Made by a program: the position numbers and the translations under genes
Origin: Chloroflexota bacterium
GTDB taxonomy: Bacteria > Chloroflexota > Dehalococcoidia > Lucifugimonadales > VGZR01
NCBI GenBank assembly: GCA_027625225.1
Contig: JAQBWG010000151.1
Span: 1-5,095 of the forward strand
Direction: 5' to 3'
Length of the DNA: 5,095 nt
Shown here: piece by piece, positions 1-5,095 of the stretch
Layout: each line of letters begins with the position of its first letter
Numbering within the stretch: position 1 is the stretch's first letter
The notes under the pieces: model-generated
The model's input: the letters and a program-made list of their open reading frames with translations, nothing else
Database searches by the model: none
Told to the model about the DNA's origin: nothing

Positions 1-460
1 GTGTCCCGTCCGACTGGACGACGGACATGCCGATGACCAGGTCGCGGGGGTTGCCGTACTGCCATTTAAGCGGGCCAGCGGTGCCGATGGCGAGGGTGCC
101 GCCGACGGTGGCGCGATCGGGCAGGGGCGGGTCTATTGCGAGGAACTGGCCGTGTTCGGCAAGCAATGTGCCGAGTTTTGCCATGGTTAGACCGGCTTCG
201 ACGGTGACGGTGAGGTCGCCAGGGTTGTGAGCGATTACGTTATCGAGGCCGGTGAGGTCGAGGGCGGTGTCGAAGGTCTTAGGCGTGTTGCCCAGAGCGA
301 TGCGAGTGCCGCCACCCCAGGGTATGGCAGTTAAGCCTTCGTTTGAGAGGTCTTTCAGTGTTTGCTGGAGTTCTTCCACCGAGGCGGGCTTGACCACGTT
401 ATTGGGCGTCATGCCGTCTATGGCATAGTCTGATGCGGTTCGGGTGGAGCGATTGGTCAT
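1..460 (-). CDS. glcE: GlcE-like FAD-binding oxidase subunit (partial, N-terminal 153 residues)
   Basis: This looks like the second FAD-binding subunit of a glycolate-oxidase-type 2-hydroxyacid dehydrogenase. The frame opens at an ATG at 460 and stays open to the left edge, so the C-terminus is missing. The visible part is a PCMH-type FAD-binding domain. The N-terminus reads YAIDGMTPNNVVKPASVEEL (about residues 12-31), the usual entry to this fold. It is followed by the glycine-rich flavin loop PWGGGTR and, further on, by ATVGGTLAIGTAGPLKW and YGNPRDLVIGM. The small TAGP-type version of the second motif resembles GlcE more than GlcD. The ATG lies 6 bases after the glcD stop codon, so the two are almost certainly co-transcribed and possibly translationally coupled. 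No convincing Shine-Dalgarno precedes it (CTAACCACCC then ATG). In known systems GlcE works with GlcD and the Fe-S protein GlcF at the inner membrane. An unspecific FAD-linked oxidase acting on another hydroxyacid cannot be excluded. Confidence 0.85.
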   Translation of the reverse strand, partial: MTNRSTRTASDYAIDGMTPNNVVKPASVEELQQTLKDLSNEGLTAIPWGGGTRIALGNTPKTFDTALDLTGLDNVIAHNPGDLTVTVEAGLTMAKLGTLLAEHGQFLAIDPPLPDRATVGGTLAIGTAGPLKWQYGNPRDLVIGMSVVQSDGT

Positions 461-466
461 GGGTGG

Positions 467-1909
467 TTAGATAAACGCTCCAGCACCGGTTTTAGCAATG
501 GCACCCATCTGGGATATATCGACGCAGGAAGCGCCGGTGGGAAATATCTTGCCTGGATTGAATACATCACCGGTCTCGAAGGCGAGCTTCAAGCGGGCCA
601 TGGCGGCCATGTCGTCGTCGGTGAACATGAAAGGCATATATTCCTGCTTCTCCACGCCGATGCCGTGCTCGCCGGAGAGGACGCCGCCGACATCCACACA
701 GAGCTTGAGGATGTCGCCACCGATCTTGGTGATGTTCTCGACGTCGCCAGGTTTGCGCTCGTCGAAGAGCACGCAAGGGTGAAGATTGCCGTCGCCGGCG
801 TGAAGCACGTTGGCGATGGGGTAGCCGGTTTCTTTAGAGATTTCTTTGATGCGGGCCATGACCTCGACCAGCTTAGTGCGAGGGATGGTTCCGTCTATCA
901 GATAGTAGTTGGGTGCCAATCGGCCGAGCGCTCCGAGCGCGCCCTTGCGTCCGGCCCATAGACGCTCGCGTTGGGCAGCGTCTTCGGCGGTGCGAATCTC
1001 CACGGCGTTGTGGCGGCGGCAGACTTCTTCGATGAGTGAGGACTCCTCCTCTACGCTTTCCTTGAGGCCCTCGATTTCGACAAGCAGGATGGCGCCAGCG
1101 TCGGGGGGATAGCCTGCATGGACGGCAGGCTCTGCTGCTGCGATGGCGAGGTCGTCCATCATCTCCAAGGCGGCGGGGACGATGCCGGATGCGATGATGT
1201 CCGACACGGCAGCGCTGCCTTCGTCAAGGTTCTTGTAAGCGGCCACTAGCGTCTTGACCATCTCGGGTTGTTTAAGCAACCGGACGACGATTTTGGTGGT
1301 GATGGCGAGGGTGCCCTCGGAGCCAATGAGGATGCCGCGGAGGTCAAGGCCGGGTCGCTCCGGGGTGCGGCCACCGACCCAGCTAATGGCGCCGTCAGGC
1401 AGGACGACCTCCATGCCCAGGACGTGGTTGGTGGTGACGCCGTAGGCCAGGCAATGGGGACCGCCGGAGTTTTCGGCGACGTTTCCGCCGATGGTGCAGG
1501 CTTTTTGGCTGGAGGGGTCGGGCGCGAAGTAGAGACCATACTTGGATGCGGCGACGGACAGGTCGATGTTCACGACGCCCGGTTCGACGACGGCGATGCG
1601 GTTCTCGGGATCGATTTCCAGCACACGGGTCATGCGGGTGAGTGCGACCATGAGGCCGCCCTGGGTCGGGATCACGCCTCCGCTGAGTCCGGTGCCCGCG
1701 CCGCGCGGGATGATGGGGACGTTGTGTCGGCGCGCTATCTTTACGACTTGCGAGACATCTTCGGGAGTGGCGGGAAGCACGACGGCCAGCGGTAGCGCTT
1801 TGTCCACCGAGCCGTCGTATTCGAAGACGATGAGGCCTGCTTCGTGGTGGACGACGTAGTCGTTTCCGACAACGGACTTGAGTTCTTTGAAGAGTTTGTC
1901 GTAGGTCAC
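467..1909 (-). CDS. glcD: GlcD-like FAD-linked oxidase (glycolate/D-2-hydroxyacid dehydrogenase subunit)
   Basis: This 480-residue flavoprotein has the expected length for GlcD and related D-lactate or D-2-hydroxyacid dehydrogenases (about 460-500). It should oxidise a 2-hydroxyacid to a 2-oxoacid and pass electrons on through partner subunits. The PCMH FAD-binding domain fills roughly residues 35-215, with PRGAGTGLSGG at 68-78, TIGGNVAENSGGPHCLAYG at 139-157 and GSEGTLA at 196-202. The C-terminal FAD-oxidase domain follows, with WAGRKGA at 318-324, DGTIPR at 339-344, NVLHAGDGNLHP at 367-378 (H370 and H377 sit where the family binds its metal), SGEHGIG at 412-418 (E413, H414) and the terminal NPGKIFP at 451-457. 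All key motifs are intact. The start is a GTG at 1909. An in-frame TAG lies about 45 bases upstream with no other ATG or GTG between them, and only a weak GAGTGA-like ribosome site precedes the GTG. The following gene is a GlcE-like subunit 6 bases downstream. The exact substrate (glycolate, lactate or another) cannot be read from the sequence. Confidence 0.93.
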   Translation of the reverse strand: MTYDKLFKELKSVVGNDYVVHHEAGLIVFEYDGSVDKALPLAVVLPATPEDVSQVVKIARRHNVPIIPRGAGTGLSGGVIPTQGGLMVALTRMTRVLEIDPENRIAVVEPGVVNIDLSVAASKYGLYFAPDPSSQKACTIGGNVAENSGGPHCLAYGVTTNHVLGMEVVLPDGAISWVGGRTPERPGLDLRGILIGSEGTLAITTKIVVRLLKQPEMVKTLVAAYKNLDEGSAAVSDIIASGIVPAALEMMDDLAIAAAEPAVHAGYPPDAGAILLVEIEGLKESVEEESSLIEEVCRRHNAVEIRTAEDAAQRERLWAGRKGALGALGRLAPNYYLIDGTIPRTKLVEVMARIKEISKETGYPIANVLHAGDGNLHPCVLFDERKPGDVENITKIGGDILKLCVDVGGVLSGEHGIGVEKQEYMPFMFTDDDMAAMARLKLAFETGDVFNPGKIFPTGASCVDISQMGAIAKTGAGAFI

Positions 1910-1938
1910 AAATTCACTCGATGTTCTAACGTCTGACC

Positions 1939-1968
1939 ATATTACGGAGTCCTATTGTACAGGCGCAA
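1939..1968 (-). promoter_or_regulatory. Candidate promoter for the glcD-glcE operon
   Basis: On the minus strand TTGCGC (plus coordinates 1963-1968) and TAATAT (1939-1944) are separated by 18 bases. The second box ends 29 bases before the GTG start of glcD, leaving a leader of about 20-25 bases. The boxes match the sigma-70 consensus at only 3 of 6 and 4 of 6 positions, so this is a position-guided guess. TACAAT at 1957-1962 on the same strand is an alternative -10 box but has no good partner. No operator-like palindrome stands out. Confidence 0.3.
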
Positions 1969-1989
1969 GGATATCTGTCGTCGTATAAT
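1961..1989 (+). promoter_or_regulatory. Promoter with perfect TATAAT for the first ligase-like gene
   Basis: A perfect TATAAT lies at 1984-1989, only 9 bases before the ATG at 1999. A transcript starting at the normal distance would begin at about 1996, so the mRNA would be leaderless or nearly so. No Shine-Dalgarno sequence could fit in the 9 bases GGCCGCCAC. There is no TTGACA-like -35 box at standard spacing; the hexamer in that slot is AGGCGC at 1961-1966. TTGTAC at 1955-1960 would need a 23-base spacer. The 13-mer TCGTATAATGGCC (1981-1993) recurs exactly before the paralogous gene at 4347-4359, and GGCG sits at the same offset in both -35 slots, which supports a real element. Confidence 0.65.
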
Positions 1990-1998
1990 GGCCGCCAC

Positions 1999-4302
1999 AT
2001 GGCTACACAGACTTGGGATAAGACTCTTCGGAATACCCTGCTCCTTGTTATTGGTGCAGGGATTTTTCTTATCCTGCTAATACCTTTGATTGTGACGGCA
2101 TGGCCTCCAGAAGCTGTGTTCACACAGCTTGAAGGGCCAGCGGAACAATTCGGCAATCACGTGTTTCAACGGATATTCAGCGGCGGATTTAACACTTTTT
2201 TCCCGTACATCGTAGGAAAAGCGGTTTACGGTCGCATCATTATCGAGGTCATATTCGGTCTGTGGCTCGTCCTGGCCTTCCGTTTTCCTGAATATCGGCT
2301 CCGCCGTTCATGGATTATGGCTTTGTTTGCGTTGTTTCTCGGGGCAAGCCTTATCGCGGGACTTACAGGGGTAAGCATTAACCGGAGCCTGTGGTCTACC
2401 TACGAACGCATGCAGGGGATTATAGATTTGTTGCACTGGTTCGCGTTCACTTTGGTGGTGGCTACGGTGATACGGGATTTTAAGCATTGGCGCTGGTTAT
2501 GGCATGCCAATCTGGTGGTAGCGCTTGTCGTGGCGCTTCTGGGTATCGGTCAATATCTGAGAATCGAATTCATGACCTATCTGACGTACATCGAAAGGAT
2601 AGAGTCTACCGTTGGGAATCCAGTTTATGTTGGCGCAATCATGACTGTGAATATCCTAGTTGCGGCGGCGCTTTATGTCGGGACGTTCGAGGAGCGAAAC
2701 GTTCCCAGTGATGGGGGAGCGCAGGCAGGGATGAGCAGGCGTCGACGCAAGGCTCTTCGGATGGAGCAACTTAGAGGCGATAATCGAGAGTTTGCGCGTA
2801 TAGCCTGGCGGGCGTTCTATGTTTTTGTTATTGCGATATGTCTGTGGGCCTTGTTTCTAGCGGGAGCCCGAGGTGCTTTGTTTGGCTTGGCCGCAGGGGT
2901 AATCGCGTTTTTGGGAATGTATGTGTTGTGGGGCCGAATGAAGTGGGTAGGATATGCGGGGTTGGGTGGGATGGCTTTGCTCGGGCTTGTGGCTGTCTTG
3001 TTTTTCACTGTCGGCCTGAATTCTTCTTTGGTTCAGCGACTTGCGAATAATATCCCCATAGTTCGCGAACTGACAAAGTTTGATGACGAACAAGAAAACA
3101 GCGTGACCTCCCGATGGGTTTCGGTACGTATGGGTCTTAAGGGATTTGCTCAGCGACCTATCACGGGTTGGGGGCCGGAAAATTTCTCTGTTGCGTATGA
3201 CCGGAATTTTCCTGCGTCTTCATTCAGTGCTGGAGTGGAATCTTTTGACCAGGCGCACAGTAAGCCTGTCGAAGTTCTTACTACGACAGGGATATTAGGA
3301 TTTCTTCCCTGGGCAGCGATGTGGCTGTATATCTTCTGGGTTCTTGTGAGGGTTGTACGGGCGAACAGGAAGATGCCGCTTCAGATGTTTACTATGTTCA
3401 TGGCGGCGGGTGTCGTGGGATATTTCGTCCAGAACCTGTTTCTTTTCGATACGCCTGCGACAGGTTTGCAATTGTATTTGCTGTTGGCATTTGTCGTCGG
3501 CATGGAAATCCGAATGCACGCAGCGCCTGAATTTTCAGATGCTGTGGAGGGCCTAGAAACGAATGCAGCACCTTCCAACAAAGATTCGAAGGTTTCGGAT
3601 ACGAAGCTGCGACCCGGATTCGTAGATAGGGCTCGTGCCTGGATGGACCGCATGGACATGCCGGCCGGGGTGGAGTTGGGCCCGGTGATTATTTTGATAG
3701 TGTTTGCGACGGTTTTCCTCAGCGTAAAACCGTTTAACGCAGCGGATGTGGCAGCCGAGCCTACGCGGTCTTGGGAGGTTCAGTTAGCTATTTATGAGGC
3801 TGCTATAGAGGGATTTCCACCGCTCGCAAACGAAATACGGCTGCGAGAGTTCAGTTTCGTAGCCGTGACATGGTTCCAGTTGGACCCGGCACGCCAAGAA
3901 CTGGGTCTCGCTGAAGTGGAGCAGGAGTTCGAACGTGCCAAGCGTGCCGAGCCTGAGCAGTGGCGAGTTTACCTTGCGGTGGCGGCGGTATTTCAGAACG
4001 TAGGCTTAACCCTTCCTGACTCTGATTACACTGCGCGAGCAAGGGTAAATGTCGAGAAGGCTAAGGAACTCGCACCTGAGCGAATCGAAGTTAACAGGGC
4101 TCTTGTTCAGCAATATTTGCGTGAAGACAATATTGCTGATGCCGAGGGGGTCATTTGCGATTATCTGGAGAAAAACCGAAAGGCTCGTTCGCAATTTGTT
4201 GATCTTATAGATCTAATCGTAGCGTTGAATGCGCCAGAGATTCCATTGGACCCGGCCGAGGCTGATGAGCGGCCTATGCTAGATTGCGAACCACAAGAAT
4301 GA
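1999..4302 (+). CDS. O-antigen ligase/polymerase-like membrane protein with C-terminal TPR-like domain
   Basis: This 767-residue polytopic protein resembles the O-antigen ligase/Wzy polymerase family (Wzy_C type), which transfers or polymerises glycans carried on undecaprenyl diphosphate at the outer face of the cytoplasmic membrane. I see about 13 hydrophobic segments, near residues 12-33, 70-93, 104-122, 142-158, 170-185, 207-227, 269-287, 292-310, 317-339, 428-450, 462-480, 485-503 and 560-577. The family signature is LAGARGALFGL at 287-297, then a large loop at 340-427 that contains TSRWVSVRMGLKGF and TGWGPENF and leads into QAHSKPVEVLTTTGILG at 418-434. H420 falls where the family has a conserved His, though HS replaces the common HN. 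Residues about 590-730 look like helical tetratricopeptide repeats (for example ARVNVEKAKELAPER). Lysine and arginine clusters such as RRRRK at 247-251 obey the positive-inside rule and put both the catalytic loop and the TPR region outside. The ATG at 1999 follows a TATAAT by 9 bases without a ribosome site. Ligase, polymerase and protein O-glycosyltransferase roles cannot be told apart from sequence. Confidence 0.82.
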   Translation: MATQTWDKTLRNTLLLVIGAGIFLILLIPLIVTAWPPEAVFTQLEGPAEQFGNHVFQRIFSGGFNTFFPYIVGKAVYGRIIIEVIFGLWLVLAFRFPEYRLRRSWIMALFALFLGASLIAGLTGVSINRSLWSTYERMQGIIDLLHWFAFTLVVATVIRDFKHWRWLWHANLVVALVVALLGIGQYLRIEFMTYLTYIERIESTVGNPVYVGAIMTVNILVAAALYVGTFEERNVPSDGGAQAGMSRRRRKALRMEQLRGDNREFARIAWRAFYVFVIAICLWALFLAGARGALFGLAAGVIAFLGMYVLWGRMKWVGYAGLGGMALLGLVAVLFFTVGLNSSLVQRLANNIPIVRELTKFDDEQENSVTSRWVSVRMGLKGFAQRPITGWGPENFSVAYDRNFPASSFSAGVESFDQAHSKPVEVLTTTGILGFLPWAAMWLYIFWVLVRVVRANRKMPLQMFTMFMAAGVVGYFVQNLFLFDTPATGLQLYLLLAFVVGMEIRMHAAPEFSDAVEGLETNAAPSNKDSKVSDTKLRPGFVDRARAWMDRMDMPAGVELGPVIILIVFATVFLSVKPFNAADVAAEPTRSWEVQLAIYEAAIEGFPPLANEIRLREFSFVAVTWFQLDPARQELGLAEVEQEFERAKRAEPEQWRVYLAVAAVFQNVGLTLPDSDYTARARVNVEKAKELAPERIEVNRALVQQYLREDNIADAEGVICDYLEKNRKARSQFVDLIDLIVALNAPEIPLDPAEADERPMLDCEPQE

Positions 4303-4304
4303 CG

Positions 4305-4322
4305 TCGCTAGTCGTGTAGCGA
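4305..4322 (+). repeat. Small inverted repeat between the two paralogous genes
   Basis: TCGCTA (4305-4310) and TAGCGA (4317-4322) can pair as a 6-base stem around the loop GTCGTG, starting 3 bases after the stop codon of the first ligase-like gene. The position suits a transcript end, but no run of T follows (TAAACGGCGG), so it is not a standard intrinsic terminator. It may weakly stabilise a 3' end or be chance. Confidence 0.35.
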
Positions 4323-4326
4323 TAAA

Positions 4327-4355
4327 CGGCGGGTGTGTCCTTCTCTTCGTATAAT
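4327..4355 (+). promoter_or_regulatory. Promoter with perfect TATAAT for the second ligase-like gene
   Basis: A perfect TATAAT lies at 4350-4355, 8 bases before the ATG at 4364, inside the 13-mer TCGTATAATGGCC (4347-4359) that also precedes the first paralogue. The expected transcript would start at about 4362, giving a near-leaderless mRNA. The 8 bases GGCCTTTG hold no Shine-Dalgarno. The -35 slot holds CGGCGG (4327-4332), which shares GGCG at the same offset as the first gene but does not resemble TTGACA. Its presence suggests this gene can be transcribed independently although it lies just 61 bases after its neighbour. Confidence 0.62.
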
Positions 4356-4363
4356 GGCCTTTG

Positions 4364-5095
4364 ATGACAACGACCAAGTCTTTCGAACATTCGTTACGTA
4401 CTACTCTGGTAGTTGCTATTGGAGCGGGGCTTCTTTTAGTTCTTTTGACGCCGCTCATTGTAAACGCACCGCCGCTTCCCATCACGTATTTCCCGTTTGT
4501 GGTTGGCAAGGCTCTTTATTTCCGAACCATAACTGAGGTTGTATTCGGGCTTTGGCTTATTTTGGCCTTTCGGTTTCCGGAATACAGGCTCCCGCGTTCT
4601 TGGGTCATGATTACCTTTGCGTTATTTCTGGGTGCCAGTTTGATTTCGTCTTTTGCAGGTGTGAGCCCGACCCGAAGCCTGTGGTCTACCTATGAGCGCA
4701 TGCAGGGTGTGATAGATCTGGCGCATTGGGTGGTCTTCGTCATGGTCGTTGCCACTGTGCTTAAGACATTCACTCATTGGCGCTGGTTGTTCAATGCCAA
4801 CCTTGCGGTCTCCTTGCTTCTAGCCTTGCTTGGGATTCTTCAGGCTTTTGGCGTTGAGGCCAGTTATCTCATCTCCGCGGAAAGAGTAGGGTCGTCGATA
4901 GGAAATCCCGTGTATCTGGGCGCAATTATGGTCGTAAATGTATTCATTGCGTGCGCTCTGTTTGCGGCGACATTTGAGGACCGTAATGTGCCAAGCACTG
5001 AACAATCCAAGCCCGATAGCATGCGTCGGCGGCGCCAAAAAATGCGGCCTGTGAGGATGGAATCATTTACATATATGGTGCCTCCAGTTGCTTGG
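4364..5095 (+). CDS. Second O-antigen ligase/polymerase-like membrane protein (partial, N-terminal 244 residues)
   Basis: This is a paralogue of the preceding gene, cut by the right edge of the window with the frame still open. It starts MTTTKSFEHSLRTTLVVAIG and shows about six hydrophobic segments (residues 13-33, 47-70, 79-98, 118-134, 145-160 and 181-201). Landmarks shared with the first protein are FGLWL and AFRFPEYRL (residues 61-77), RSLWSTYERMQG (104-115), HWRWL (138-142), GNPVYLGAIM (190-199) and an arginine cluster RRRRQK (221-226) in the loop after segment six. Over about 122 aligned residues I count roughly 83 identities. It lacks about 26 residues that the first copy carries in the loop between segments one and two. 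The catalytic half (family Arg/His loop) and any TPR tail would lie outside the window, so membership of the O-antigen ligase-like family rests on the paralogy. The ATG is chosen because it matches the first gene in position and follows an identical promoter element by 8 bases. Confidence 0.83.
   Translation, partial: MTTTKSFEHSLRTTLVVAIGAGLLLVLLTPLIVNAPPLPITYFPFVVGKALYFRTITEVVFGLWLILAFRFPEYRLPRSWVMITFALFLGASLISSFAGVSPTRSLWSTYERMQGVIDLAHWVVFVMVVATVLKTFTHWRWLFNANLAVSLLLALLGILQAFGVEASYLISAERVGSSIGNPVYLGAIMVVNVFIACALFAATFEDRNVPSTEQSKPDSMRRRRQKMRPVRMESFTYMVPPVAW

Noticed and set aside
1268..1795. A 175-codon plus-strand open frame opposite glcD
   Set aside because: It lies wholly antisense to a gene with intact family motifs, its sequence is low-complexity and glycine/alanine/aspartate-rich as expected from a GC-rich complement, and it has no recognisable domain.
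1970..1983. GATATC palindrome and ACAG/CTGT arms near the promoter as a possible operator
   Set aside because: The arms are only 4 bases with a 12-base loop and nothing comparable precedes the second paralogue.
1988..1990. ATG inside the TATAATGG element as an alternative start
   Set aside because: It is out of frame with the gene start (11 bases upstream; 10 bases at the second copy) and leads only to a different frame.
1991..2002. GCCGCCACATGG, resembling a eukaryotic Kozak context
   Set aside because: The flanking genes and the TATAAT promoter are bacterial in style, and the second paralogue has GGCCTTTGATGA at the same place, so the resemblance is chance.
1926..2156. A 76-codon minus-strand open frame spanning the intergenic region and the start of the first ligase-like gene
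   Set aside because: It overlaps the TATAAT element and the conserved first membrane segment of a well-supported gene and has no recognisable protein features.
4333..4536. A 67-codon open frame starting just before the second paralogue
   Set aside because: It is a shifted frame of the true membrane-protein gene starting at 4364, which matches its paralogue residue by residue.

Overview
The window holds two divergent blocks of coding sequence. No rRNA, tRNA, CRISPR array or mobile element was seen. The organism cannot be fixed from 5 kb. The pairing of a GlcD/GlcE-type FAD oxidase with large polytopic O-antigen-ligase-like proteins, and the near absence of Shine-Dalgarno sequences, would fit an environmental bacterium such as a Chloroflexota (Dehalococcoidia/SAR202-like) lineage. 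That is a low-confidence guess from protein style, not a demonstrated assignment.

Left block (1-1909, minus strand, transcribed leftward): a glycolate-oxidase-like operon. A complete glcD-type FAD-linked oxidase of 480 residues (467-1909) is followed after 6 bases by the first 153 residues of a second FAD-binding protein resembling GlcE, which runs off the left edge. In known systems GlcD, GlcE and the iron-sulfur protein GlcF form a membrane-associated 2-hydroxyacid dehydrogenase. A glcF-like gene would be expected just outside the window but is not seen. This block is GC-rich: the 60-base lines I counted were 55-73% GC.

Centre (1910-1998): an 89-base divergent intergenic region. It carries a perfect TATAAT box for the rightward gene and a weaker candidate promoter for the leftward operon.

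Right block (1999-5095, plus strand): two tandem paralogous membrane proteins. The first (1999-4302, 767 residues) is complete. It has about 13 membrane segments, an O-antigen ligase/polymerase (Wzy/WaaL) signature and a C-terminal tetratricopeptide-like region that the positive-inside rule places outside the cytoplasm. The second begins at 4364 and is cut by the right edge after 244 codons; about two thirds of its residues match the first over the best-aligned stretch. Both genes are preceded by the same 13-base element, TCGTATAATGGCC. It places a TATAAT box only 8-9 bases from the ATG with no ribosome binding site, which suggests near-leaderless mRNAs. This block is lower in GC (sampled lines 40-53%). 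The likely role is transfer or polymerisation of lipid-linked glycans onto a cell-surface acceptor, unrelated to the oxidase block beyond sharing the divergent promoter region.
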